Assembly (NCBI GenBank): GCA_947095535.1
Contig: OX352774.1
Span: 3,286,001-3,350,000, forward strand
DNA length: 64,000 nt
Source: Poecilobothrus nobilitatus
Taxonomy: Eukaryota; Arthropoda; Insecta; Diptera; Dolichopodidae
Direction: 5' to 3'
Part shown: in pieces, positions 51,911 to 63,377 of the stretch
Layout of the letters: each line of letters starts with the position of its first letter
Position numbering within the stretch: the stretch's first letter is position 1
Program-made: the position numbers and the translations under genes
Notes under the pieces: model-generated
The model's input: the letters and a program-made list of their open reading frames with translations, nothing else
Databases searched by the model: none
What the model was told of the DNA's origin: nothing

Positions 51911-52091
51911 ACATAAAATAAAAAATAAGGTACCAATAATGGAGTAATGGTGACAAATGGGTTAATTTCGAAATAAGTAAATATAACATATATGATGAAA
52001 CATTTATCTAACTTTAACAAATCTTATATTTACTTTTAAGTGATGTTATACCTACTGACATATTAAAATTTGGAATTTTGAATTTAATAAC

Positions 52092-52886
52092 AACAAGGTA
52101 GAATGTAAACCAACGGTTTTTAAAAGCGCACATTTCCAAAAGAGAATACAAACTGTGTAGAATTGTGACTTGCACCAAAATTTAAAAATTTCATATAAGA
52201 AAAAAAGTAAAAATAGGACTTTTCAGGTATTTTTAGGGGCTGTAAGTCCGTAACCCTATATAACTGAGTAAAACCGTTAACACACGTAAAATTCTATTAC
52301 TAAAGCTTTAATTTTTATGTCTTGCCGAAGAAAAATTTGTACAGATACTTAAGTTGCAGGTGCCTAAAAATAGCAAATTTTCAATTTTTCAGCCCTAATA
52401 GCTCTTAAACAGAGGACAAAACAAAGTTCTGAGCAAACTTATACTAATTCTGAAAGTTATTTCTGCCGTCAAAATTTCAAGTCCCTATCTAAAAGCGTTC
52501 TGGAGTTATGAAGGTAGAAAAATCATGCAAAATTTGGTTTTCACATAACGGTAAATTTAAATACTGAATTTAAAAAAAAATAATTTTGATATTAATTTAC
52601 AAAGTTAAAAAAATGACGTCGAATAACATTTTTAGATTGAAAAATTATAACATAAGATATTCGGTTTTAAAAATAGGGCTTTTTCAAAGTTTGAAGGGCT
52701 ATAGCTCCGTAATGGATACATGAAAAACTTGTTTCACAAAATTAATTTTTTTATGAGACCTACCCATGGTTAAAATTTTTTTTCTCTACCTTTAACGGTG
52801 TAGAAGTTTTGTAAACAGACGTAAGGACGGACGGACAGAGTGAAACTAATAATTTTCAAATTTTTTTTGAAAATGTGCTTAAAAAG
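52092..52886 (-). mobile_element. HINE/DINE-1-like element, family B, copy 4
   Basis: Complete family-B copy. The left end is ACAAGGTAGAATGTAAACCA with the AAACC/GGTTT hairpin and AAAGCGCACATTTCCAAAAG. The GACGGACGGACAGAGTG block is at 52825-52840 and the right end is TTTTGAAAATGTGCTTAAAA. Confidence 0.8.
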
Positions 52887-53603
52887 GCTCTGTTTCTTCA
52901 ATTAAAAAAAAAATAATAAGGTTTTATTCACATTCGAATAAAAAATAACACCTCGCGAATAAGACGTTATTTTTCGTTACAATGTGAAATAAAGCCATAA
53001 AGGCTTTATAACAAAAGATTAATACCCCACCAAAATTTGGTGTGTTTAAACTTCAGATTTTATATAAAATTAAATAGTTAATTTAAAGTTTTAATCTAAA
53101 ATTCTATAATTTCCATCAAACCAGAAATGTTTCAAATTAAATTTTGTAAAAAATACTATTTCAAAGTATTAATATATTCAAAAGTACAAGATATAATGTA
53201 TTTACTACATAATAAACTATTATCTGATGGATTATTCTCAAAATAGAAGTAACGCATCACTGTCATACTATTTCCTTTCAATGAATTAAAAAAACAAAAA
53301 AATTTTAAATCTATATTTAGTTGTATGTAGATCCAAACAATAAAAATGATTTTTTGACAATTTTTCCCATGTGAAAATGCATGCAAAATAGAAAGAAAAA
53401 AAATTTTTTTTTTCTGTTTATTGTATTTTTTCTATGATGTTTATACATTTTTTTTTTTTCATTTCCGCCAGGACGAAAAAGTAAATTTGTTTTGTAGTTT
53501 TTATTCGATATGTTTGTCTCACAAAAAATAAACTAACATACAAGAAAAAACTTTGCTTGAAAATATAAAGGACAATTTGAAATAGTTACCAGATATTTTT
53601 TTA
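52887..53603. other. AT-rich non-coding stretch
   Basis: I see no gene. A local inverted pair, GCGAATAAGACG with a preceding CATTCGAATAAAAAATAACA, lies near 52930-52970. The 76-codon minus-strand frame at 53386-53156 has no recognisable features. Confidence 0.5.
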
Positions 53604-55396
53604 ATTTTTAGCACATTTCCAAAAAAATTTTGAAAAAATGTGCTTATTAGTTTCACTCTGTCCGTCCGTCCGTCCGTCCGTCCGTCCGTCTGTTTACAAA
53701 ACTTCTACACCGTTAAAGATAGAGAAAAAAAATTTTAACCATAGGTAGGTCTTATAAAAAAAATAATTTTGTGGAACAACTTTTTCATGTAGCCCCCCCC
53801 ATTACGGAGCTACACCCCCTCAAACTTTGAAAAAGCCCTATTTTTAAATGCATATATCTTATGTTCTGCTTAAGATTTTTTCAATCTGAAAACGTCATTC
53901 GACAGGTATTTCTTTTATCTTTGTAAATTAATATCAAAATTATACAATTTTTTTAAATTTAGTATTTAAATTTACCGTTATGTGAAAACCAAATTTTGCA
54001 TGATTTTTCTACTTTCATAACTCCGGCACGCTTCTAGATACAAGCTTGAAATTTTGAGGCAAGAAAGAACTTTTAGAATTAGTATAAGTTTCCTCAGAAA
54101 ATTTTTTCGGACCACCCCCTGTTTATGAGCTATTAGGGCTTAAAAATTGAAAATTTGCTATTTTTAAACACCTGTAACTTAGGAACCTGCACACATTTTA
54201 CTTTTGCAAGATGTAAAAATTAAAGCTACAATAATATATTTTTACGTGTGTGAAAGGTTTATTTTAATTGTAAAGGGTTCCAAAGTTGCAGCTCTTCAAA
54301 ATTGTAAAAAAGCCCCATTTTCAGATGTATATATCTCGGGCTCTGCGTAATAGTTTTGCAATCTAAAACCGACAGAAGATCGAAAATTTTATTATCTATA
54401 TGAAACAATATCAAAATTATGTAATATTATGTAATTTACGATTTAAATTTACCGTTATGTGAAAACCACATTTTGCATGAAATTTCTTTTTTCATAACTC
54501 CGGCACCCCTTTAGATAGGAACCTGAAATTTTGAGACAAGAAAGAACTTTTAGAATTAGTATAAGTTTTCTCAGAAAATTTTTTGGTAACGCCCCCTCTT
54601 TAAGAGTTATTACGCCTCAAAAATTGAAAATTTGCTATTTTTAAACACCTGTAACTTAGGCACCTGTAAAAATTTTTCTTCGGCAAGACATGAAAATGAA
54701 AGCTACAATAATATATTTTTACGTGCGTGAAAGGTTTATTTTAGTTGTAAAGGGTTCCAAAGCTGCAGCTCTTCAAAATTGTAAAAAAGCTTTATTTTCA
54801 GATGTATATATCTCGGGCTTTGCGTAATAGTTTTGCAATCTAAAACCGGTAGAAGATCGAAAATTTTATTATCTATATAAAACAATATCAAAATTATGTA
54901 ATATTTTGTAATTTACGATTTAAATTTACCGTTATGTGAAAACCACATTTTGCATGAAATTTCTTTTTTCATAACTCCGGCACCCTTTAGATAGGAACCT
55001 GAAATTTTGAGACAAGAAAGAACTTTTAGAATTAGTATAAGTTTCCTCAGAAAATTTTTTGGTAACGCCCCCTCTTTAAGAGTTATTACGCCTCAAAAAT
55101 TGAAAATTTGCTATTTTTAGACACCTGTAACTTAGGCACCTGTAAAAACTTTTCTTCGGCAAGACATAAAAATTAAAGCTTCAATAATATATTTTTACGT
55201 GTGTTAACGGCTTTTCTTAGTTATATAGGATTCCGGACTTATAGCCCCTCAAAATTTCAAAAATGTCCTATTTTCACATTTTTTCTTATTACATGAAATT
55301 TTCAAATTTTTGTGTAAGTCACACTTCTAAACAATTTGTATTGAGTTTTGGAAATGTGCGCTTTTAAAAACCGTTGGTTTACATTCTACCTTGTTT
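53604..55396 (+). mobile_element. HINE/DINE-1-like element, family B, copy 5, with ~477-bp internal tandem units
   Basis: The plus strand starts TTTTTAGCACATTTCC and has the longest (GTCC)n tract in the window (about 53660-53691). It ends AATGTGCGCTTTTAAAAACC, GGTTTACATTCTACCTTGTT. The body is repeated: the landmark TTTTTACGTG(T/C)GTG falls at about 54241, 54719 and 55196, a period of 477-478 bp. Units 2 and 3 are nearly identical and unit 1 is more diverged. The whole is 1.8 kb, more than twice the single-unit copies B1 and B4. Confidence 0.8.
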
Positions 55397-58300
55397 ATAT
55401 GAAATTTCAGGATTTGGATTCTAAGTTATTTTTCATCCTACAAAACTTTATTGTTTTTTTTTCTATTCGTATTATTTTTTTATTTTCTTTTGGCCACAAT
55501 TCTGAGGTGAACAGTAAATAACAAAATCGCTTTCACTATGTTTAAAGTTGGTTTTTAATTTTTTGTACCTATATGAAGTTGTTTATATTTTGTATTGTTG
55601 CTGATGGTGTTGCCATTATTCTATCTCTGTACTACCAATATTTTGTTATGTTCTCCTAATCTTTTAGATTGTTGTTTTGTTTTTTTTTTATTCTAAAGAA
55701 ATTCTTTTGTTTACTAAAACTAAATCGACACTACCATGCAGTGCATATATAAAAAAAAAATACAATAATAACGGCAAAATTATTTTAGAATGAAATAAAA
55801 CAAGACCCATGAGTACAATAAATATTCTTTCGCTCCATTTTTTTTTTTTTTCTCAGCTTACTGCATTTTTTTGTTTACAACTTATAACATTATATTACGC
55901 TAGAAGTTTTTAACGTTTTTACTGTACATAGTATATATGTATGTATATAATATATTATATAATATAACTCTATTTTTTATTTTCACTAAAACTTGCAAAA
56001 AAAAAAAAATTGTTGGTGTCGTAGACTTTTACAGTTGTTTTTTTTTTTTTTTTTGTACTCTATATTCTAATATATGTAAGTGTACCAGCAAAAATATAAC
56101 GGTAACGTTAAAAAATATAATAATATAACGGTATTTCCCAAATATATGTGGGTCCAATTTAATTTAAGTAGAAAATATGAGAATGGGAATGGAAAATAGA
56201 ATTGGACATTTTATTTGTACTATAAACTTACCTAGAGTTTAGAACTATTGGAGAGGAGGTGTGTTGATTTAATAAAAATAAAAAATAAAAAAATAACAAA
56301 AATAACATATGAAGAGAAATGCTAGAAATAAACTTACAATATTTATGATGACAGAGAACTCATTTGTTGTCTCTTTCTATTCCACAAAATAATTTTAAAA
56401 ACTATTCAAGTATGGTTGCATCGTAGCCGGAAAACAATATTTAAAATGCAATGGATACAAGTTTTTTTTTTCTCTAGCACCGTGTATTTTTAATATTAGT
56501 AACGGTCCCTTTTTTTTTTATTAAAGAAAGATTTTGGTTAACCGAATTTTCATAGTTATTTATTTATAAAAATAAAAAAAATTGTACACATAATATACAA
56601 ACTAATGTTTGGTCTTTATGTCACGGTCACACTAAAGAAATGGGCTTTTCTAGTAATGGAAACTGAACATGCTCTTTATGTTTAAAGTGAAAAAAAATTT
56701 AAACTCTGTAAAAACTTCACTACTTTAATAAAAATAATTTAAAATTTCTACAAGTATTCGAAAAAATAAAAAATTGTTAAATGTAAAAAGTAATTTTTAT
56801 TTTATATTCATTCATTTTGAAATTTTGGTAGATGTAATGTTATACGAAGTTATGTTATAGAGTTTTAAACTTGTAACTTAATAAATAATTGATATTTCGT
56901 TATAACTTGGTGTAATTTTAAAATTTTAAAATTTCACTAATACACTGTCCTTCTTTATGAAACATTGTTGATATATGCTAATTATTTTCGAAAATAACCA
57001 ATTGCGGAAAATCCTTCTTCATCACTTTCTTTATTTGTTAAAAGTTCGCCAGGTGTTTAATTAAAATTAGTTAGTTGAACATCATGCAAAGCTTATTCTG
57101 AATATGTCAATAGGTTTATATGTTTCGAATCATTCTTACAGAAAGTTTCATGGTCTTATAAAAATATTTCAATAAAATTAACATTATTTATTGATCCTTT
57201 TTTAATTTCTTCAACGCATCCTCTTTTTTCGTTTTTCGAAATTTTTAAAAAGAATCCTTAATATAATCGAAAAATTCGAAAAAATAAAAATGAATACCTA
57301 TTTATTATAATCTTATTATTAATATTTTTTGTACATAATATTTCTTAAATGAAATTCACGCATTACACTTTTCATCATTAATTTCTTTAGATTTCAAAAA
57401 AATTAAAAAGGTTTTTCTCAATTTAAATTGCCTGTAACACATAACACCTATTTCTTATCTAAGAGTTATGGTTTTTTTAAATAACACTTGAAAACTATTT
57501 GAAAAACATAAAACATACACTTCTTTTGCTATATTCCAGTCCATATTCCGGAAAAAATATAAAATATTTAATGTAAAGCAGTTTTTTTTAAAGCATATAA
57601 CCAGATTTGTTAACTAAATTATTTGTTTAGGCTTTCTGGCATACATTTAAACCAATCAGTGTCGAATCTGCATCTACACCTTCAATATATTCTCATCCAA
57701 TTTATTTACAAAAATTTGCTAAGTTCCTAAGTTTTGCTGTACGCTACATAGACGGTTTTAGATAAAAAATTTGAAAGGGCTAACAATTTTTAATCTAGTA
57801 AATTTTTATTTTTGATTTAAAAATGACTCCACAGTTGCTGTATATCGAAATTAAGGTTAGAGTTATTTATATTTTTATATGTTAAGTGTTCATAATGCTG
57901 AGAGTAAATAAAAAAATTAGGCAAAATCAATAGTAATAAGAGGCGCTTAACTTGGATCTAATCATCAATAATATTCGTTTACACCAAAAGACGTTTTTTG
58001 TGAGGACTATTGCTAGGCAACATTGTACTCAACATTTAGTGATCTTTATAGATGATTATTTAATAATACTAAGTCTTTCCGAGTCTTTTAAAGAAAAGAT
58101 TTGCTTGAAAAGAGCCGTTATAGTTGTGAAGCATTTAGTTTGTAACAAAGTGCTAGTTTTGTAATTAATAATATTGGGATTTCGAAAAAAGATATGAATT
58201 TGTGTTTAACTTTCAAAATATCTGTACTATATTATAGTTGAATGGCCGTTATTTTACAAAATTTTTTACTTTATTAATACTTTTTCAAAACATGAAACCT

Positions 58301-59380
58301 TTTTATTTATTTAGTGATAAAGTAACAACTTCCTTGAAAGTTCCAACTTCTGTTATTTTCCTCAACTTTGATAAGGGAGTGTTTGGCTTTCCTTTAATAT
58401 TTAATATATTGAATCGGATATAATTTGTATGGATAAAACAGCAAGACATAACCATCAAAAATCTGAATTAAGATTCAGTTATTTCAAAATTAAAAAAAAA
58501 AAAATTTTTTTGAGAAAAAAAAACTAAACACAACAAAATCCATTTAACAGCGAGATGCAAAACGTTTCGGGACAAATAAAAATAAAATAAAAAATTAAAG
58601 TAAAATCAAAAGAAAAATTATTGAAATGCCTTTGTAACCATTGTTTATCATGTCAGTGGAAAACAAGAGGTTCATCAATTATGTAAAGGAAAATCATTTA
58701 CAAAAATAATAACAAAAACAAAGAAAGCAAAAAAAAATAAAAATTATACACGCAAAAGAAAACGAACACGTAAAAATGAGAAAAAAATTCTTTTGTCATT
58801 CCTTTTATTTTTTTTTTATCAAATGATTAATGAATTTCAATGAGTCCTTAATTTTTTATTTTTTTTTTTTTGTTTATTCTTATTGTATTATCCTGAAAAA
58901 AAAAATTTACATCGCGTCGCTATTGAAATTAAGCAGATAAATAAAATACAAAAATAATATAAAAACGCTGAAAAAAAAAAACCGAATTTTTAAAATCGAA
59001 TTTGAAATCTTTCAAGTGTTAAGATTTTTAGGCAGATTTTAATTTCTTTTTTCTTTGATTTTTCATGCTTTTTTATTTCTAATTTTTTTATATTTATTTT
59101 TTAAAGATTTTTTATCAAAAGTTTTGATGAAATATAAATATAAAAATACTACAAGTGATGGACAGAATTTTTTAAAGGAAAAAATTTATCTGAAAGTAAT
59201 TTGAACAACTCTTAATTCAGTTAAAAATAAAAAAATGGTTGTTAAACTTAAATGCAGGATTTAAATACTTAGTTCAATTCACACGCTGTTAACACTGGTT
59301 ATTTTGGTTGGTCAGAACAGATGAAAAAAAAATATAGCGGGCGAAATCATTTATTATGTGGTATTTGTTGTGAAACGATA
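55397..59380. other. AT-rich stretch with one possible reverse-transcriptase fragment
   Basis: There is no supported gene. At 57952-58164 a 70-codon plus-strand frame, with no ATG start, includes QHLVIFIDDYLIILSLSESF. This resembles the YxDD-containing palm motif of LTR/DIRS-type reverse transcriptases (usual form YIDDLLI.S.S.EE). Without flanking domains it is only suggestive. A (TA)-rich tract is near 55930-55960. Confidence 0.4.
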
Positions 59381-59391
59381 GAGCCTTAGAT

Positions 59392-59478
59392 ATGTTCGAA
59401 TATGCAAGATTTCAACTAAAAATCTCCGTTGAAATTGAATCCGAAGCCCAAGAAGAAAACTACACCTCTGTCACCTGA
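59392..59478. other. Candidate isolated exon, strand unresolved
   Basis: A GC-richer 85-bp island, comparable to the exons of the neighbouring genes, is open on both strands. Minus strand: CGTCAG acceptor then, from 59474, DRGVVFFLGFGFNFNGDF and a stop at 59416. Two copies of a 13-nt segment TTAGGAAACCCAG, each bracketed by AG and GT, lie at 59558-59546 and 59594-59582, and would join in frame as LGNPG. Plus strand: an ATG frame at 59392-59478 begins MFEYARFQLKISVEIESEAQ. The minus reading agrees in strand with the two genes to the right. Confidence 0.35.
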
Positions 59479-60094
59479 CGAAAAAATAACAACTAATTAA
59501 ATATACTTTAAAACAAAAATAATAACTAATAATAATAAAAAATACCTGGGTTTCCTAACTGGATTATAAATAAACATTTACCTGGGTTTCCTAACTTTCA
59601 GTTCAGTTGGTGCTGGGAAATCGTTGTTTCATTATACGTGTACTAAAAATTTACGATAACAGAAATATATAGCCAAAGCTATATAAATTATATTTAAAAA
59701 TAAATATTAGTTAGCTGTTTGGTGGTGAAACTTTTCTACTATGAAAAACGAAGTGAAAATATTATTTATGAAGCCGTTCTTTTACTATACCTAACAAATA
59801 AATTAGACAAGAAAATCTTTAAATCTTGCGTAATTTTTCTGGATTATTTTATATTTGAATGATTGAATATTTATTAATATATCAAGTATAACGATACAAA
59901 GATCTGATAGAACTCAATATAACTTGAAAAATTCTACCCAAAACCAAACGTTATCAACAAAAATCAGTAGTAAAGTAGTAGAAAATCAGTAGTAGTAGTC
60001 TTATCACTTCATAATTAAGTTTCATATAACAAAAAATGTATCTATACGACGAAAGAAAATTTCATCAAGTGTACACATATCGATTTTTAAACAA

Positions 60095-60100
60095 TTTATT
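60095..60100 (-). terminator. Polyadenylation signal of the left Kazal gene
   Basis: AATAAA on the minus strand, about 130 nt beyond the stop codon at 60227. AATAAA is common in DNA this AT-rich, so the position is the main support. Confidence 0.45.
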
Positions 60101-60226
60101 TAATTAACAACTACACAAAAATTTGTAAGTTTAAAAATTCAGTAACTGGAACACAATTTAAAACTAAAATATCTCTAATAGAATAAACTGCTCACTCACA
60201 CTTTCACAGAAAAACACTGTTTTAAT

Positions 60227-60897
60227 CTAATTTTGAATTCTATCTAAAAGTGCACATCGTCCTTGTCTAACTATTGTTACAGCTAAAAAAAAATTATTTT
60301 TAAATAAAACATTTTAATTTGATTTTTAAAGCATAAAACTTACATTGCCCACATCCTTGAGCGCATTGCAATTTTTGCATATTACCATATGAAATTTGAT
60401 CACTTCCACAAACTGGATTATATTCATTTGTAGTTGGACAAGCACGCAAACAATTTCGTACTTGTTCTGTTAAAGCAGGACGCGGATTTATTAACATAGT
60501 TGCAGGTGCCTGTTGTTGTTGTTGATTATTTACAGGGTTTTGTAATTGATTTGCTGGAGTAGAACCAGGTGGTGGTTGATTTTGATTCGGATTAAATTGA
60601 TTAAAATTTGAAAATCCTTGATTAAAACCAAACTGTTGATTAGGATTAATTCCATTGGGTGATGAAAATTGTCCGTTGGGATTTGGAAATCCGAAATTTT
60701 GATTAAAATTTCTTTGTGGAAAGCCGCCCTGAAATGGTCTGAAACGACCAAATTGACCATCTGATAAATGGAAATTGATTGTCAGCAATACTATTGATAA
60801 AAAAAAAATGTTTATAGAGTTTTTGCTTTATATGTCAAAAATTTAAATATATACAATAAAGCTTACCATATAAAATAATTATTTTAAAAAACTTCAT
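60227..60897 (-). CDS. Secreted Kazal-domain protein with Asn/Gln/Phe-rich linker (177 aa, 3 exons)
   Basis: Exons are 60897-60867, 60790-60344 and 60282-60227 (31, 447 and 56 bp). Donors are G|GTAAGC and T|GTAAGT; acceptors are ATCAATAG and TTTTTTTAG. Both introns are phase 1, 76 and 61 bp. The ATG is chosen because it gives a signal peptide, KFFKIIILYVLLTINF. Residues about 23-100 are low-complexity, rich in Asn, Gln, Phe, Gly and Pro, with a Q5 run. The Kazal domain follows: Cys at 124, 128, 138, 153, 157 and 169, with the core NPVCGSD. Exon 3 gives VRQGRC, then a short tail and stop. Kazal domains act as substrate-like serine protease inhibitors; by position the P1 residue would be Thr130. 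Known: fold and role. Inferred: secretion and target class. The adjacent paralogue upstream (62366-61517) has the same structure. A binding role other than inhibition is possible. Confidence 0.9.
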
Positions 60898-61395
60898 GTT
60901 AATGCAGTTTAAACCAGATTTAAAAAACGAACTAAACAAAAAAATTGTATAAATTCTAATAGTGGATATACTAACTCAACGTTTAAATCAATACTAAAAA
61001 TTTAAATCCAGTTCTTAACATTGTGCAGACCATGGTCTTAAAAAATTATATTAAAATTTTTTTGTTGATGAGTAAATAACCAAAAATCTAGATTTTCAAG
61101 TTTAATTTAAATTTTAATACGTAAGCGTAAAATTGATAAGTTTAAGGTCAAACATAAAAAAAAATCTTATTTTTTGTGTTTTTAATTTTATTTTTTGTTT
61201 ATTCATTGTTTGTCAACAATATTTATCACTTTAAAAATCACACAAGAATAATGGCAGAAAAATATTTAAATATTACAAAAATAATAAATAAACTTTATTA
61301 GCACTTAATCAACATTACGAATTACAATTGTATTTGTAAAAGTAACTGTAAACAATAAATTAAATATATGTATGTACAACGTATTATAAATAATA

Positions 61396-61401
61396 TTTAT
61401 T
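61396..61401 (-). terminator. Polyadenylation signal of the right Kazal gene
   Basis: AATAAA on the minus strand, about 115 nt beyond the stop at 61517 and about 500 bp before the ATG of the next gene. Support is by position only. Confidence 0.4.
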
Positions 61402-61516
61402 CTCTTAAAATAAGTAAAGCCAGATATTTTTTATGGTTATATGTATAGTAATTTGCTAATTACGTCACAAAATATTTCAACCTACACTTGATGAGTAAAA
61501 CACAGTCCGATACAAT

Positions 61517-62366
61517 TTATTGAATAATTGGTTGGAACGCTCGACATCTACCATGTCTGACGAGACGCACAACTGTGAAGAAAAAAATGTAAATTAAAAT
61601 TTTTGTTGGAAAAATAAGAGAATTAAATTAGTGACGTCATTAAAAAATTAAAATGTAAATAAACGGTTCAATCACAGATTACCGGTTTGTTATTTTTTTT
61701 TGTTTTTACTATAATAACATAAGCACAATTTTTTTAAAGCTTTTTTGATTATGAAGCATTTTTTGTAATTAATTACCTTGTCCACATCTTTGAGAACAAA
61801 ATAATTTTTGTGCATTTGAATATGATAAGCCATCAGTTCCACAAACCGGATTAAACTCACTAGTAGTTGGACATGAACGAATACAATTTCTAAGATTAAT
61901 TCCTAATTGAGAATTTTGGGGACGAGTTGTGATTGGTCCCACTGTCGTAGGCACTGGTTGAAATTGCTGAATTTGTGATTGTATAATTTGATTAGCCGGA
62001 TTTTGAATTGGCATTATTTGGTTTTGAGGTCGCATTAATTGTCCTGTTGTTAATAATTCTTGTCTATTACCAATTGAATTTGTATTCATCATTAAGTTAG
62101 GACGATTAAATTGTTTTTGCCTATTTCGAATAGATGGCGGGGCATCAAATATATATCGTCCTTGATCGTTTAGAAACTCTTCTTGTGCAATTATTTCTTG
62201 ACCTTTTAATGTTAAAAAAATACCTAGTAAATAAACATAATTAACAATATTGTATAAGTGATGGATTTTTTTTTTTTAATTATTTTTTATGATTCTTCTG
62301 AAAATAAGAATTTCTATTCTTTTACTCACAAATAATAAATATATTTAGAATTTCCGTTTCATTCAT
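61517..62366 (-). CDS. Secreted Kazal-domain protein (179 aa, 3 exons)
   Basis: Exons are 62366-62330, 62223-61777 and 61572-61517 (37, 447 and 56 bp). Donors are T|GTGAGT and G|GTAATT; acceptors are TTTACTAG and CTTCACAG. Introns are phase 1, 106 and 204 bp. The start gives MNETEILNIFIICIFLTL, a plausible signal peptide. Residues about 22-120 form a linker with QEEFLNDQGRYIFDAPPS and then Gln/Pro/Ile-rich sequence (QNQIMPIQNPANQIIQ). The Kazal domain has Cys at 126, 130, 140, 155, 159 and 171 and the core NPVCGTDGLSYSN; exon 3 supplies VRHGRC and the tail. Cysteine spacing (3, 9, 14, 3, 11) is identical to the left paralogue. P1 by position would be Thr132. The tandem arrangement, equal exon lengths and phases show duplication. 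Expression and protease target cannot be read from the sequence. Confidence 0.9.
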
Positions 62367-63377
62367 ATTGAATTAATAATTAATTATAAATAATAATAAA
62401 ATAAATTAAATACATATATTAAATCAACTCGGAATGAAAAACAATTGTTTAGTTTTTGCCGGCATTTGATGCATAACTGACTTATAAACTTATTGACTTA
62501 TGGACTTATAACTGATTTTTGTTTTAGTTTTTTACTGATTTAAAAATTCCGTAAAAGTTCACAGATGACAAAATAAATAAATTTCTCTTTGGTTTTCAAT
62601 AAATTCTCTAATTTTTTATTATTTTTAATCACGTCATTAATTAATAAGTATATATTAAGCTTCCACCACTTATCGAAATGAATTTAATGTTATCTTATAA
62701 ATTTGCAACTGACACATACTTTTAATATAATAAATTGGATTTTGTTTAGTATGCAAATTAAAGAATTTGTTTTTACGATATTGGAAAAAAATCTTACGAT
62801 ACATTCCATTTCATTATTACCATTTGTTTGAAAATCATGCTTTAAATAATTTGCCTAAAACGAGACGAAAAATATTTAATATAAAAGATTTGAATTCATG
62901 TTCAGGTAACAACAACCTTTTTAAAACAAAGGAGAATCGGTAGATATTAAATGTAGGCCATTATTGACGATATATAATATTATATTATAATATTATATAT
63001 CTTAGATATATTTTTAATATTCATCTTAGATCTCATAAGTAAACAAAACATATAACATGATCTATGTAAATATACTATGTTCGGGTGAACTTTTTAGATG
63101 GTGTTCCACAACAACTGATAAATTTAAATAGTATTAGTTTTTGTTTATAATTTGATCACGTATTTTTTTAGCTAATAGTCTTTCAAGATAGTTCAGGTTA
63201 AAGAGATATAACATTTTTCTGTTATGCGATCATCAATAGGTTTGCAATTTATTTCGAAAATTATAAAAGATAAACCTCTATTGTTTATTCGTTTTGAGCT
63301 CTTCTACTACATATTATAATATTTCCTATCTATTGAGAATTTAAAAATCTACTTACACTTATTTTAAATTATAAAAA
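62367..63377. other. Region upstream of the right Kazal gene
   Basis: AT-rich with no gene seen. A short near-perfect palindrome of AATATTATAT/ATATAATATT type lies at about 62970-63000. Promoter elements for the gene at 62366 should lie at its left edge, but I see no TATA/initiator pair at a convincing spacing. Confidence 0.5.

Noticed and set aside
60300..60788. Kazal protein as a single uninterrupted frame of 162 codons
   Set aside because: That reading begins at a TTG and runs past a clear GTAAGT donor into intron sequence; the spliced model gives a signal peptide and the missing sixth cysteine.
61769..62092. Kazal protein as a single frame of 107 codons starting at the internal ATG
   Set aside because: The frame stays open upstream to a TTTACTAG acceptor and joins in phase to a signal-peptide exon at 62366-62330; the downstream exon supplies the last cysteine.
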